Notes: generated from the letters alone by a model not told the origin. A DNA stretch of 61,373 nucleotides from Ruminococcus sp. (GCA_015066975.1 SVNI01000002.1:63204-124576), one strand, 5' to 3'. Shown: positions 41,156-50,803, counted from the stretch's first letter. Translations and numbers: made by a program.

Positions 41156-41401
41156 ATGTTTGACAAAACAATGACATTCTCTATGGACGACAATGAAGAA
41201 CTGAAACTCAAGGAAACACTGACGATTGTCTATGATGCATTAGTCCAGAAGGGCTATAATCCGATTAATCAGATTGTGGGTTATATTCTGTCGGAAGACC
41301 CGACTTACATAACCACACACAACAATGCCAGAAACCTCATCCGCCATATTGACAGGGACGAACTGCTTCAGGCACTTGTCAAATCTTATTTGAAACATTA
41401 A
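41156..41401 (+). CDS. ireB: IreB-family regulatory phosphoprotein
   Basis: 81 residues. Family text runs through most of it: [22 protein letters not shown] and [21 protein letters not shown]. IreB (DUF965) is phosphorylated on Thr residues by the Ser/Thr kinase IreK/PrkC and modulates cell-wall stress responses; the N-terminal TMTF threonines are candidate sites. The kinase gene is not in the window. GGAGGGG precedes the start. Confidence 0.95.
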   Translation: MFDKTMTFSMDDNEELKLKETLTIVYDALVQKGYNPINQIVGYILSEDPTYITTHNNARNLIRHIDRDELLQALVKSYLKH

Positions 41402-41481
41402 GCATATTTCGGACATTTCTGCGCATACTGTTTCTGCGGTGCTGTTACCGCGGAATTTCACAGGAAAAGAGCGAATGCTTC

Positions 41482-42225
41482 ATGAAATATCAGAAATTGC
41501 TTTCAGGGCTGGCCGGTCTGGTTCTGCTGACATGCCCGTGCAGTGTAATAACGGCTTCGGCCGGGTCTGCTGTCGGTTACGGACAGGGCACACAGGTCAA
41601 TCAGGAGAATATTCCGCTCGGTGCTCTGGAATTTGATGCACAGTATGCAAAATACGGTGCGTATGCAACCACCCCCGACAGAAACAGAATCATCATCACA
41701 TTTGACCAGGGGTATGAAAACGGTTATACCGCACAGATTCTCGATACTCTGAAAGAAAAGCAGGTCACAGCGGTTTTCTTTCTGACAGGCGACTATGCCA
41801 AAAAAGAAACCGAACTGGTCAACCGCATGATTGCAGAAGGCCATATGCTGGGCAATCACGGCATGACTCACGCGAGTCTTCCGCTTCTTGATGAGAAGTC
41901 CGCCCGTGAAGAAATCATGAGCCTTCATGATTATGTAAACGAAAAATATCACTATACTATGCAATACTTCCGCTGTCCGTGCGGTGAATATTCCGAACAG
42001 GCACTGAAAACAGTACAGTCCTGTGGTTATCGTACGGTTTTCTGGAGCGGTGCGCATGTGGACTGGCTGACGGACAGACAGCCCGACCCGGCGCAGTCTC
42101 TGGAAAAACTTACTGCTTCGGCGCACGGCGGAGAAATTCTGCTTCTGCATTCTGTTTCCTCCACGAATGCCGAAATTCTGGGGGAACTCATTGACCGTCT
42201 CCGTGACAGAGGCTATACACTTTAA
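41482..42225 (+). CDS. Secreted polysaccharide deacetylase (PdaA-like)
   Basis: 247 residues. Signal peptide about 1-27. NodB-type catalytic domain: IIITFDQGYENGYTAQILDTL (the PdaA version of TFDDG, with Gln in place of the usual second Asp, as PdaA has Asn), GNHGMTHASLP with metal His residues, RCPCGEYSEQ and LLLHSVSSTNAE. Related enzymes remove acetyl groups from muramic acid or other wall glycans, in spores or vegetative cells. It follows ireB by 80 bases and ends at a bidirectional terminator. Confidence 0.92.
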   Translation: MKYQKLLSGLAGLVLLTCPCSVITASAGSAVGYGQGTQVNQENIPLGALEFDAQYAKYGAYATTPDRNRIIITFDQGYENGYTAQILDTLKEKQVTAVFFLTGDYAKKETELVNRMIAEGHMLGNHGMTHASLPLLDEKSAREEIMSLHDYVNEKYHYTMQYFRCPCGEYSEQALKTVQSCGYRTVFWSGAHVDWLTDRQPDPAQSLEKLTASAHGGEILLLHSVSSTNAEILGELIDRLRDRGYTL

Positions 42226-42229
42226 CAAC

Positions 42230-42265
42230 AAAACGGCAGGCTTAACAGAAAGCACTGCCGTTTTT
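42230..42265. terminator. Bidirectional terminator
   Basis: Ten-base arms 42230-42239 and 42255-42264 (AAAACGGCAG and its complement) between converging genes. Confidence 0.85.
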
Positions 42266-42664
42266 GATTGCATTTTTCGCCTTGATGACAATATTCTTAT
42301 CATTCTCATACGTCAGGATATGAGATGCATACCCGATATCGACCCACCGGATTTCAGAAATTTCATCTTCCTGCGGGATAAAATTATAATTCTTCGCCCT
42401 TCCGATAAAATAGACCACTATCTTCTGTGTATCGCGTTTCGGGGAATAGCAAACCGTTTCCCGGAACGTCGGGTCAATCATCACATCGATTGCAGTTTCT
42501 TCTTTAATTTCGCGGACAGCGGTTTCTATCTCGGTTTCGCCGGGTTCGATATGGCCTTTCGGGAACGACCAGTGACCGCTGTTGATATGCCGGATGAGGA
42601 GAATTTCAATATTTCCGTGATATTTTCTGTAAACAATTGCACCGCACGACTTTTCATGCCGCAT
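42242..42664 (-). CDS. Nudix hydrolase
   Basis: 140 residues from the ATG at 42664 (residues MRHEKSCGAIVYRK), the usual start of this family; AAAGGA lies twelve bases upstream. An earlier ATG in frame would leave almost no spacer. The Nudix box is GHIEPGETEIETAVREIKEETA with all catalytic Glu residues. The text IWRVDI-like SEIRWVDIGYAS follows. It resembles bis(5'-nucleosyl)-tetraphosphatases, which remove alarmone-like dinucleotides, but the substrate is not proven. Confidence 0.9.
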   Translation of the reverse strand: MRHEKSCGAIVYRKYHGNIEILLIRHINSGHWSFPKGHIEPGETEIETAVREIKEETAIDVMIDPTFRETVCYSPKRDTQKIVVYFIGRAKNYNFIPQEDEISEIRWVDIGYASHILTYENDKNIVIKAKNAIKNGSAFC

Positions 42665-42788
42665 CAACTCACACATTCCTTTCTTGACTGCCGGACAGTT
42701 TGTAATATTTGTTATGAATATTATAGCATATTCTACCTATTTTGTCCATATCTTTTTTATCAGTTCTAAAAAAATTTTCTGAAAACTG

Positions 42789-42817
42789 TTTACGAGACTG
42801 AAATTTTGTGTTATAAT
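42789..42817 (+). promoter_or_regulatory. Promoter of the CPBP gene
   Basis: TTTACG (42789-42794), 17-base spacer, TATAAT (42812-42817). Confidence 0.78.
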
Positions 42818-42854
42818 AAAAAAATAAGACACTAACAGAAAGAAGGGTACTTTT

Positions 42855-43982
42855 ATGAACGAGCAAGTCAACACAGAAACGCCTGCCATCAATCCCAAAA
42901 ATCCCTTTGAGAATGAAACCGAGTTCACGGATTATAATTCCGATTACGGTGAGATTGTACCGCAAATCCGCATGGAGGGCTGTCAGATTCCCCTGCTTCC
43001 GAACAGGCAGGAAAAAAGCCGTATCCGGCGGTATGAAAACATTGTCGGCGGTTTTCTGCTGGGGCATTTTGTCCTGATGAATGTCCTGTTCCTGATACTG
43101 GGTGAAGGCTTTGTCTGGCTGGTATCGCTGGCGGACGGTGCAATGACGGAACTCCCGGAAAATTATCATTCTCTGGCATGGGAATATTTCAATAATACTT
43201 CTTCTTATACGGCAATCATGATGCTCTGCATTGCCGGATGCAGTATCGCCGTAACCTGTCTGGGATGCAAGGCGACGAAAATTCCCATCTCGAATTTATT
43301 CCAGACGAAAAATTTCAATTTTGGTCTTGCCATAAGCTACATCATGATAGCCCTGCTGATTCAGACGGCAACCGGATGGCTGGCAATCGGAATTGAAGAC
43401 CTGCTGGAAGGGGTTGGCATTGCTTCCTATGAGCCGGATTTATCCACATCACAGAACATCAAAAGCGTCATGATGGATTTCATCTACAGTGTGATTGTCG
43501 CACCGATTACAGAAGAACTGCTTGTCAGAGGCTTTGTCATGAAAAATCTATGCCGTGTGAGTCAAAGATTCGGTATTGTCATGAGTGCATTTTTCTTCGG
43601 GGTGTGGCACGAAAATATTCCGCAGTTTGTGCTTGCATTTGTAGCAGGATGCTTTTTCGGTTATCTGACAGTCAAGCACAATTCGCTGATTCCTTCGATT
43701 ACCGCACACATGGCAGTCAATCTCTGCGCGACAGTCTTCGATATTCTGGAAACCTATCATCTGGATACTGCCTATGATATATTTGAAGTTTTCTATATGC
43801 TGTTAGTCATTGCCGGGGCGGTTCTGCTGATAAAAATGCTGATAACGGAACGTTTTCCGCGGACGACACCGGAGCAGGCGGAACGCGGTGTCCGGATAGC
43901 ACTGACCAGTCCTCTGCTGATGGGTGTGCTGTTATGTCATATTGGTTCTGCGGTCTTCATGATTATACAGGAAAATATATAA
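42855..43982 (+). CDS. CPBP-family intramembrane metalloprotease
   Basis: 375 residues with about eight membrane segments. The CPBP (Abi) catalytic motifs are APITEELLVRGFV (Glu-Glu and Arg), FGVWHENIPQF (His) and ITAHMAVN (His and Asn). The N-terminal 60 residues are cytosolic and charged. Such proteases mature or cut membrane proteins and sometimes protect against peptide toxins; no bacteriocin genes are nearby. AGAAGGG precedes the start. Confidence 0.92.
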   Translation: MNEQVNTETPAINPKNPFENETEFTDYNSDYGEIVPQIRMEGCQIPLLPNRQEKSRIRRYENIVGGFLLGHFVLMNVLFLILGEGFVWLVSLADGAMTELPENYHSLAWEYFNNTSSYTAIMMLCIAGCSIAVTCLGCKATKIPISNLFQTKNFNFGLAISYIMIALLIQTATGWLAIGIEDLLEGVGIASYEPDLSTSQNIKSVMMDFIYSVIVAPITEELLVRGFVMKNLCRVSQRFGIVMSAFFFGVWHENIPQFVLAFVAGCFFGYLTVKHNSLIPSITAHMAVNLCATVFDILETYHLDTAYDIFEVFYMLLVIAGAVLLIKMLITERFPRTTPEQAERGVRIALTSPLLMGVLLCHIGSAVFMIIQENI

Positions 43983-43984
43983 AC

Positions 43985-44011
43985 AAAAAACTCCCATAAC
44001 GGGAGTTTTTT
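43985..44011. terminator. Bidirectional terminator
   Basis: Eleven-base arms around ATAAC, A-run and T-run on the two sides, between converging genes. Confidence 0.88.
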
Positions 44012-44017
44012 GTATTA

Positions 44018-44839
44018 TCAGAAAAGCTTCAGTATCGTTTTAAGTGCCTTGTGGTCGCTGACAGTTTCCAGCATTTCGGTTTTTGCTTCAGTGAAACCTT
44101 TTGAAACAAGACAGTAATCAAGTCTGCTTTCTTTCCAGGTAGGAGAATTTCTTTTTTCTTCGGGGACTGTATCTTCTAACATATTATAGATTTCTTTGAA
44201 TTCTGTATTTTCAGCATTTCCAATATCAGTGTTCATGTCTCCAGCGACGAGAATTTTATTGTTTTTATTATCGTCTATGAACTTTTTAATGTCATCCAGC
44301 ATCTTTTTCCGCTTATTGTCTCTGTCTTTGAAAGGAACATATGCAAAAAAGCATTTAATTTCCTGGTCATTGCATGATAATGTACCTTTTATATGCCTTA
44401 TATCTGTTTCTGTTTTCTCTCGATTAAAATCCCCCCAATTTTTTTTGACAGCCAGCAAAACACTGCAAGTGTAGTTTTTGTCTTCCTGAATTTCGTCGCC
44501 GTCAAATGGTTTAATTATATTAAATTCTTTATTTATTAAATATTCCTCTATCCCCTTCATGCGGGCATAATAAAATTCAGACAGAAACAGTACCTGCAGA
44601 TGATGGTTTTCTACCAGCGTTCTTACCAGATTCAACGCGACATCATCTATATTTTCTGGTGTCACGCTTTTTATTTTCTGTTTTAACTTTGCAAGCTCCG
44701 ACTGATAGTCTTCAATGCCCATCATACGGAAATAGCCTTCTAAATTTGTGATTTCCGTATTTGACCAGCCCCTTATGTTTTTAATAGTATTTCCATAAAC
44801 ATTCTGCTGTAAAAAAACAATCTGATTTTCAGTTTCCAT
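44018..44839 (-). CDS. Endonuclease/exonuclease/phosphatase-family protein
   Basis: 273 residues. EEP fold motifs: FLQQNVYGN (strand 1 Asn), LSEFYYARMKG (catalytic Glu), ILVAGDMNTDIGN (Asp and Asn), RLDYCLVSKG and the C-terminal SDHKALKTIL (Asp-His). Such enzymes cut DNA, phosphoinositides or other phosphodiesters; no signal peptide, so cytosolic. It follows mfd by 23 bases on the same strand, but with more A/T-rich codons and a plain ribosome site (AAGGAG). It could be an accessory gene added to the pth-mfd unit. Confidence 0.85.
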   Translation of the reverse strand: METENQIVFLQQNVYGNTIKNIRGWSNTEITNLEGYFRMMGIEDYQSELAKLKQKIKSVTPENIDDVALNLVRTLVENHHLQVLFLSEFYYARMKGIEEYLINKEFNIIKPFDGDEIQEDKNYTCSVLLAVKKNWGDFNREKTETDIRHIKGTLSCNDQEIKCFFAYVPFKDRDNKRKKMLDDIKKFIDDNKNNKILVAGDMNTDIGNAENTEFKEIYNMLEDTVPEEKRNSPTWKESRLDYCLVSKGFTEAKTEMLETVSDHKALKTILKLF

Positions 44840-44862
44840 AAAAATTCTCCTTATTCTATTGT

Positions 44863-47800
44863 TTATCTGCTGACAGCATCACGCATCGTGAAAATAACTT
44901 CCTGCATGAGTGCAGCTGCCTTCTGATTCGCCAGAAGCTTCACTCCAATAAAAGGCTTTCCTGTACAGGAATACAGAATTCTTCTGCTGTATCTCGCCGA
45001 CAGCGCGGCAATCTGTTCATTTTTCGGCATCTGGATATAGAACTGTAACGTTCCGCTTCGCTGTGTGATTTCCGTAATGCCCAGAGAAGCTGCCGAATTT
45101 CTCAGCAGAGAAACCTTAATCAGCCCCAGAATCGCCGCCGGAGGTTCCCCGTAGCGGTCGATAAGTTCGTCAATCAGTTCGCTTTCGTCGTTCTCATCCC
45201 GAACAGTTGCAATTTTCCGATACATATCAATTCTAGAAGCATCACTCTGAATATAATCTTCCGGAATATAGGCTTCTATCTGAATATCCACAGTACAGTT
45301 TGAGACTTTCTGAATTTTTTCGCCTTTGACTTCGGCAATGGCTTCATTCAGCATCTGCATATACATATCATAGCCGACTGTCTCCATATGGCCATGCTGC
45401 TGACCGCCTAAGATACTGCCTGCTCCTCGGATTTCCAAATCTCTCATAGCAATCCGGAAGCCTGACCCGAACTGTGTGAATTCGCGCATAGCTTCGAGAC
45501 GTTTCGCCGCGATTTCCGTCAGAACTTTATCTCTCTTGAATAAGAAATATGCATATGCCCGCCGATTGGAACGGCCGACACGTCCTCTGAGCTGATAGAG
45601 CTGACTTAATCCCAGTCTGTCAGAATCTTCAATCATCAGCGTGTTGACGTTGGCGACATCCACACCAGTTTCAATGATAGTAGTGCAGACAAGGATATCA
45701 ATTTCATTCTCGACAACGCTTTGCCAGATATTGGACATTTCCTCCTCAGAAAGTCTGCCGTGTGCCACAGCGATTTTTGCATCAGGGAACATGCCCTGAA
45801 TCCGGGCAGCGCAGTTCTGGATAGTATCAATCCGGTTATGGATGTAATACACCTGCCCGCCTCTCTTGAGTTCTCTGGAAATCGCCTGCATGACGATGCC
45901 TTCCTGATATTCTGTGACATACGTCTGTACGGGGTATCTGTCCTGCGGAGGGTCAGCCAGCACGGACATATCACGAATCCCCGATAATGCCATGTTGAGT
46001 GTTCTGGGAATTGGTGTTGCTGAGAGGGTCAGCACATCAATTCCGGCGAACATCTCTTTGAATTTCTCCTTATGTGCCACACCGAAACGCTGTTCTTCGT
46101 CGATAACGGCAAGCCCTAAGGCATGGAATTTCACATCTTTCTGAACGATTCTGTGTGTACCGATAATAATATCAATTTTGCCTTTTTCCAAATCAGACAG
46201 AATTTTTTTCTGTTCTTTGGGAGTTCTGAAACGGGAGAGCATTTCGATTCTGACGGGCATCTGGTCGAATCTCTGAAGTGCTGTTCTGTAATGCTGTAAC
46301 GCGAGCACGGTAGTCGGTGCTAGAATTGCACACTGCCTGTCACTGAGAACGCATTTCATAGCCGCACGGAATGCGACTTCCGTCTTGCCGAAACCGACAT
46401 CACCGCACAAGAGCCTATCCATCGGACGGGAACGCTCCATATCAGCTTTGATTTCGCTGATACTCTGCAACTGGTCATCTGTTTCGGCATAGGGGAAACG
46501 TTCTTCAAATCTGTGCTGAATTTCATCATCAGGATAAAAAGCATAGCCTTCGCTTTTTTCGCGTTTCGCGTAGAGTTTCATAAGTTCCTCGGCCATATCC
46601 CGGACGGCTTTACGGACATTGTTACAGGTTTTCTGCCACTGCGGAGAGGAAAGCTTATTCAGCCTGACGCTTCCTTCATCCTGCGCACCGATATATCTTG
46701 AAACCAAATCCAACTGCGTAACCGGAACATAAAGCTTTTCTGTTCCGGCATACTGAATTGTAATATAATCTTTTGTGATACCTTCCATTTCGAGTTTATG
46801 AATCCCCAGAAATCTGCCGACTCCATGCATGGCATGAACGACTAAATCACCGGTATGCAAATCGGAAAGGCTCTGGATTTCCATTCCGGCTTTATGCTTC
46901 TGACGGCGTTTCCGGGAGCTGTGCATTTTTGTCTGAACGATTAAGGCAGTTTTATTCTCCGGATAGGAGAAACCGCCGGAAATGCTTTTTGCCGTGACGA
47001 GGACTGCTCCCGGCGGACACAAATCATCCTCCTGTGCAATACTGCACCGGATTCCGCTTTCCTGCAAGTCATTGACCAGAATCGGGAGAGTCTTTTCACT
47101 TCCGACGGCTAAGACAACACGATAGCCGTGAGAAGTATATTCTTCCAAATCTTCGAGCAACTGACGGATTTCACCGCCCCATGTTGCATTCTGCATGGCT
47201 TCCATGCTGATGATTTTCCGGAAGTTGATTCTTTCACTGCCCTGTAGAAACTGACTGACATAGACAGATTTTCTTTCTGCAATCATGCTTTGGAATTCTG
47301 AAAAGTCAAGAATGCCGTCAGAAAGATTCCGGCACAGAATTCCCTGTTCGTAAAGCATCTGCAAATCTTCCCGTCTCTGGGCGGTCAGAGCTTGTGCATG
47401 TCGCTGGATATCCGGGAATTCACAGAGCATTATCATGCCGGAAAGATAATCTGTCAGATAATAATTTTTCTCATAAATCAGGGAATAATATTTATCTGTA
47501 TTGATAATCTGCAAACCGGCATCCACACGGTCAATATCATGATTCAGATTCTCCTGAATTTTATCTTTGTATTTTCCGCGGATGTTAGCAGAAAATACTT
47601 TGATTTTCTCTTTCAGTTCTTCCGGATGATACAGAATTTCCGAGGCCGGAGAAATGGTTACTTCCGGAATGCTTTCCCCTCTGCGCTGGGTATCGGTATC
47701 GAAATAGGAAATGCTGTCGATTTCGTCGCCCCAGAGTTCCATTCTGACAGGCTGGTTCATCTGGACGGGATAAATATCCAGAATTGCCCCTCTGACGGCG

Positions 47801-48321
47801 AACTGTCCTTTTCCCTCGACGGTTTCACAGCGGACATATCCGGAACGGATAAAATCTTCTGCCAGAGGCTTCAAATTTATAGAATCACCCTGTTTCAGCA
47901 GAATGTGTGACTGTGTCAGGATTTCCGGCGGAATTGTCGGCTGTAAAACGGCCTCAATGCCGGATGCTACAATTTTTATTTTCTTCTGAGATACTGCGCT
48001 TAGAACGTGCAGACGTTCCTGTTCATATTCTTCGGACTTGCTTTCCGCAGACGTGAACAGCATTTCCTTTGCCGGATAGTGGAGTGCGACCGTCTCCCCC
48101 GCCATGGCATTGATATCTGCACAGAGCTTGACAGCTTCGGCTTCCGAACCTGTCAGCAGAAGCACGGGCATTTCACTGTTCTTTGATGCCGTCAGTACAA
48201 GCTGGGCTTTATGAATCAGCGACAACCCCGTGACACAGACAGGCACTTCTCCGGATTCCAGTGCAGATGCAAGTCTTTTCCAGTCAGATAGTTCTTCAAA
48301 AGTTTCTGTAAAAAAATTCAT
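44863..48321 (-). CDS. mfd: Transcription-repair coupling factor
   Basis: 1152 residues, the normal size. It displaces RNA polymerase stalled at DNA damage and recruits UvrA. Order of parts: UvrB-like N-terminal region (about 1-330), RNA polymerase-interacting domain with MHGVGRFLGIHKLEMEG (about 490-560), and the RecG-like ATPase with GDVGFGKTEVAFRAAMK (Walker A), DEEQRFGV (Walker B), LSATPIPRTLNMAL, the translocation motif IIETGVDVANVN and QLRGRVGRSNRRAYAYF. The C-terminal TRCF domain follows. It starts 14 bases after pth in a conserved pairing. Confidence 0.98.
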   Translation of the reverse strand: MNFFTETFEELSDWKRLASALESGEVPVCVTGLSLIHKAQLVLTASKNSEMPVLLLTGSEAEAVKLCADINAMAGETVALHYPAKEMLFTSAESKSEEYEQERLHVLSAVSQKKIKIVASGIEAVLQPTIPPEILTQSHILLKQGDSINLKPLAEDFIRSGYVRCETVEGKGQFAVRGAILDIYPVQMNQPVRMELWGDEIDSISYFDTDTQRRGESIPEVTISPASEILYHPEELKEKIKVFSANIRGKYKDKIQENLNHDIDRVDAGLQIINTDKYYSLIYEKNYYLTDYLSGMIMLCEFPDIQRHAQALTAQRREDLQMLYEQGILCRNLSDGILDFSEFQSMIAERKSVYVSQFLQGSERINFRKIISMEAMQNATWGGEIRQLLEDLEEYTSHGYRVVLAVGSEKTLPILVNDLQESGIRCSIAQEDDLCPPGAVLVTAKSISGGFSYPENKTALIVQTKMHSSRKRRQKHKAGMEIQSLSDLHTGDLVVHAMHGVGRFLGIHKLEMEGITKDYITIQYAGTEKLYVPVTQLDLVSRYIGAQDEGSVRLNKLSSPQWQKTCNNVRKAVRDMAEELMKLYAKREKSEGYAFYPDDEIQHRFEERFPYAETDDQLQSISEIKADMERSRPMDRLLCGDVGFGKTEVAFRAAMKCVLSDRQCAILAPTTVLALQHYRTALQRFDQMPVRIEMLSRFRTPKEQKKILSDLEKGKIDIIIGTHRIVQKDVKFHALGLAVIDEEQRFGVAHKEKFKEMFAGIDVLTLSATPIPRTLNMALSGIRDMSVLADPPQDRYPVQTYVTEYQEGIVMQAISRELKRGGQVYYIHNRIDTIQNCAARIQGMFPDAKIAVAHGRLSEEEMSNIWQSVVENEIDILVCTTIIETGVDVANVNTLMIEDSDRLGLSQLYQLRGRVGRSNRRAYAYFLFKRDKVLTEIAAKRLEAMREFTQFGSGFRIAMRDLEIRGAGSILGGQQHGHMETVGYDMYMQMLNEAIAEVKGEKIQKVSNCTVDIQIEAYIPEDYIQSDASRIDMYRKIATVRDENDESELIDELIDRYGEPPAAILGLIKVSLLRNSAASLGITEITQRSGTLQFYIQMPKNEQIAALSARYSRRILYSCTGKPFIGVKLLANQKAAALMQEVIFTMRDAVSR

Positions 48322-48335
48322 AGAAATAACCCCTG

Positions 48336-48959
48336 TTATGCGTTATATAAATTCATAGCCTTATCTGTCTCGTCATTGACAATCAGTTTCAGGCATTCGT
48401 AAGCATTTGCACAGGATTCCTGCATTTTTTCCAGTTCCTGTTCTGTGAATTTACTAAGCACCCAGTCAGCAAGATTCATATTCTTGTTAGGCTTCTGTCC
48501 GACTCCGAGCTTGATTCTGGTGAAATCTTCCGAGCCTGTCAGTTCGATAATGCTCTTGATGCCGTTGTGACCGCCTGCGCTTCCTTTTCTGCGGATTCTG
48601 AGTTTTCCGGGGGCAAGAGAAATATCATCAAAAACAACAATCAAATGACTGATATCAATCTTATAGAACTGCATAGCCTGCACGACAGCTTCTCCGCTGT
48701 TGTTCATGTAAGTCTGAGGTTTCAGAATCAGACAGCGTTTTCCGCCGAGTGTGACATCTTCACAGTAGGACTTGAATTTCATACGGTTTATCTGAACCTG
48801 TTCCTGTCCGGCCAGATAATCCATTGTCATGAATCCGGCATTGTGACGTGTTTTCTCATAGACAAGACCGGGATTCCCCAGACCTGTGATAATCCATTCC
48901 GGTTTTCCTGTTGATTTCTTTTCTTTTTCTAGCTGTGCAAAAATATCCATAATTCCCAT
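48336..48959 (-). CDS. pth: Peptidyl-tRNA hydrolase
   Basis: 207 residues. Releases amino acids from peptidyl-tRNAs dropped by ribosomes. Shows WIITGLGNPGLVYEKTRHNAGF with the catalytic His, LKPQTYMNNSGEAV, VFDDISLAPGKLRIRRKGSAGGHNG and KSIIE. The first 15 residues (MGIMDIFAQLEKEKKSTG) are an N-terminal extension; an internal Met at residue 4 is another possible start. It heads the pth-mfd unit behind a consensus promoter. Confidence 0.97.
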   Translation of the reverse strand: MGIMDIFAQLEKEKKSTGKPEWIITGLGNPGLVYEKTRHNAGFMTMDYLAGQEQVQINRMKFKSYCEDVTLGGKRCLILKPQTYMNNSGEAVVQAMQFYKIDISHLIVVFDDISLAPGKLRIRRKGSAGGHNGIKSIIELTGSEDFTRIKLGVGQKPNKNMNLADWVLSKFTEQELEKMQESCANAYECLKLIVNDETDKAMNLYNA

Positions 48960-49032
48960 GATACAGCAAATCTCCTTTCAGGCATAACAATTTCAGACGG
49001 TACTGAGCCAAGTACCGCCTTTTCTTTCTATT

Positions 49033-49061
49033 ATTATAACATGCCTGACAAAAAAATGCAA
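49033..49061 (-). promoter_or_regulatory. Promoter of pth-mfd
   Basis: Minus strand TTGCAT (49056-49061), 17-base spacer, TATAAT (49033-49038). A seven-base hairpin stem (GGTACT-type, near 48998-49017) lies in the short leader; its role is unknown. Confidence 0.82.
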
Positions 49062-49096
49062 GTGTTCCGGCAAAGGTTTTCTGATTCCGGCAGGAT

Positions 49097-49125
49097 TTGA
49101 CTTTTTTCGATAAAAATGCTATACT
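49097..49125 (+). promoter_or_regulatory. Promoter of the DUF3877 gene
   Basis: TTGACT (49097-49102), 17-base spacer, TATACT (49120-49125). Confidence 0.8.
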
Positions 49126-49160
49126 GATATTATATTTTTAATTTAAAAGGAGCGATTTTC

Positions 49161-49706
49161 ATGATAAATTATCATTCTCTCAAAAAAAACCTGACTGATG
49201 TGATTAAAGAATCACAGATTAAAATCGGCTATACGCCGAATCCGGTAGGCCTGAGCTATCCGGTCGCTTCGCTGAACAGCTTTCTTGGAACAGACTGCAC
49301 TGTTTCCGAAATGAAAGAAGTCCTGCAAGGCTTCTGTGAATCTGTACGGAATGAACTCGGCGACATTCAGATTTCGCTTTCTGAAAATAATTATTTCCTG
49401 ACTGTTCCGCCGGAAGGTGTGAAGTATATTCACGAACATGTAGAAGGCAGTCCCTTTCTGAAAGATTTCATTCATCTGCTGACCACTGAACACAATATCG
49501 GCATTGAAAAAATTCTGGAAGTGTTCCGGAAGTATTCTGATAATGTCATCTGCAAGGAAATTCATGATGAGGAATTCAGCTATCTGCTGTATTTTGCAGA
49601 CGGCATTCCGGATGATTACAGATACTGTATTGATATTGATTTCGGACATGCGACTTATCACAGATTCACCCCTGCCGATTATGACGCCCTCGGCTTTGAA
49701 GAATAA
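49161..49706 (+). CDS. DUF3877-like protein
   Basis: 181 residues, soluble, no signal peptide. Begins INYHSLKKNLTDVIKESQIKIGYTPNPVGLSYP and continues with a helical middle (SEMKEVLQGFCESVRNEL, FLKDFIHLLTTEHNIGIEKILEVFRKYS) and ends in a Tyr/Asp-rich beta stretch. It resembles DUF3877, of unknown function. AAAGGAG precedes the start; a strong terminator follows. Confidence 0.75.
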   Translation: MINYHSLKKNLTDVIKESQIKIGYTPNPVGLSYPVASLNSFLGTDCTVSEMKEVLQGFCESVRNELGDIQISLSENNYFLTVPPEGVKYIHEHVEGSPFLKDFIHLLTTEHNIGIEKILEVFRKYSDNVICKEIHDEEFSYLLYFADGIPDDYRYCIDIDFGHATYHRFTPADYDALGFEE

Positions 49707-49710
49707 AAAT

Positions 49711-49747
49711 TATCCCTCCTGTCTGAAACAACAGGAGGGATATTTCT
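49711..49747 (+). terminator. Terminator of the DUF3877 gene
   Basis: Twelve-base arms 49711-49722 and 49731-49742 with TATTTCT after. Also faces the opposing lipoprotein gene. Confidence 0.85.
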
Positions 49748-49764
49748 ATTATTTACTTTCAGAA

Positions 49765-50709
49765 TTAATTACTGCTGATACTCTTGTAAACTTCCTGAAG
49801 TTCAGCCGGAACACTCTTAATAATCACAGTTGCGCCGTTTTCTTCTACTGACTGTGCCTTATACGCACCGCCCTGACCGTCAGCATTCTTCGGGAGAATA
49901 TAAACTGTCCCTTCGGTAATATCCTTTGCATATTCGGCAGGAATTTCGATAGTATTGCCGTCAATCTTTACAGATTCCGCAGGAATGGTTTCTGTCAGGT
50001 CAAGAACACCGTCACAGAGTTCTACTTTGATTTCGGTCTTGATTTCCTGATGTGTCCATGCATACTTGGCTTTATCTACGATATCGGAAGCCTGCTTGAC
50101 ATCTACAGCAGAAATATCATTGATGAGAATGACACCTCTTTCGGCAGCGCATGTCAGAATTTCATCCATAGAAGAACTGCCTGTTACGAATCCGGTAGCT
50201 CTCATAGAAGCAGAAATCAGGAATTCCGGCGTGATTTCCTCATCCGGCTGAATCTCTGCATCTGCGTCGATAATATCCCAGTCGGAAGCCGTTTTGCAGT
50301 CGCCCTCGAATGTATTATCCGTCATCATGCCAAATGCCTTGTTAATCATATTTAATAATTCCGCATTGGTCAGGACAGAGCCTGCTTCTTCGGGAGCAGA
50401 AGTTTCTTCTGCGGTAGTTTCTTCAGGAGCGGAAGTTTCTTCTGCGGTAGTTTCTTCAGGAGCGGAAGTTTCTTCTGCGATAGTTTCTTCAGGAGCGGAA
50501 GTTTCTTCTGCGATAGTTTCTTCAGGGACGGAAGCTTCTTCTGCGGTAGTTTCTTCGGGAGCAGAAGTTTCAGCTTCCGTTGCAATCACCGTTTCGGCAG
50601 GAGTTTCGCCGGAAGTTTCTGATGATGTACCGCATCCGGTGACAGTGAACGCTGTCAGGGCAAACAGCACTGCCAGCAGAACTTTTTTTCTGATTTCTTT
50701 CTTAAACAT
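49765..50709 (-). CDS. Lipoprotein with decapeptide repeats
   Basis: 314 residues from the ATG at 50709. AAAGGTG lies upstream, and the lipoprotein signal peptide directly follows (LFALTAFTVTGC; Cys about residue 23). Residues about 44-112 are six or so copies of a decapeptide AEETSAPEET, an acidic, proline-containing wall spacer. The C-terminal 190 residues are an uncharacterised domain (MINKAFGMMTDNTFEGDCKT, then SMRATGFVTGSSSMDEILTC) without a family I recognise. It has its own promoter. Probably a surface lipoprotein held away from the membrane by the repeat stalk. Confidence 0.8.
   Translation of the reverse strand: MFKKEIRKKVLLAVLFALTAFTVTGCGTSSETSGETPAETVIATEAETSAPEETTAEEASVPEETIAEETSAPEETIAEETSAPEETTAEETSAPEETTAEETSAPEEAGSVLTNAELLNMINKAFGMMTDNTFEGDCKTASDWDIIDADAEIQPDEEITPEFLISASMRATGFVTGSSSMDEILTCAAERGVILINDISAVDVKQASDIVDKAKYAWTHQEIKTEIKVELCDGVLDLTETIPAESVKIDGNTIEIPAEYAKDITEGTVYILPKNADGQGGAYKAQSVEENGATVIIKSVPAELQEVYKSISSN
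50391..50575 (-). repeat. 30-base tandem repeat in the lipoprotein gene
   Basis: Six units of 30 bases encode the decapeptide AEETSAPEET with a few synonymous changes and two conservative substitutions (AEEA, VPEET). The unit is in frame, so copy-number change would alter stalk length only. Confidence 0.9.
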
Positions 50710-50774
50710 AAATCTTACACCTTTCTTGACTGCATTTACCTGAAATTTGTTTTTATTATCAGATAACGCTAAAT

Positions 50775-50803
50775 ATTTTATCATATTTAGCAAGAACTGT
50801 CAA
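50775..50803 (-). promoter_or_regulatory. Promoter of the lipoprotein gene
   Basis: Minus strand TTGACA (50798-50803), 17-base spacer, TAAAAT (50775-50780). Confidence 0.85.
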
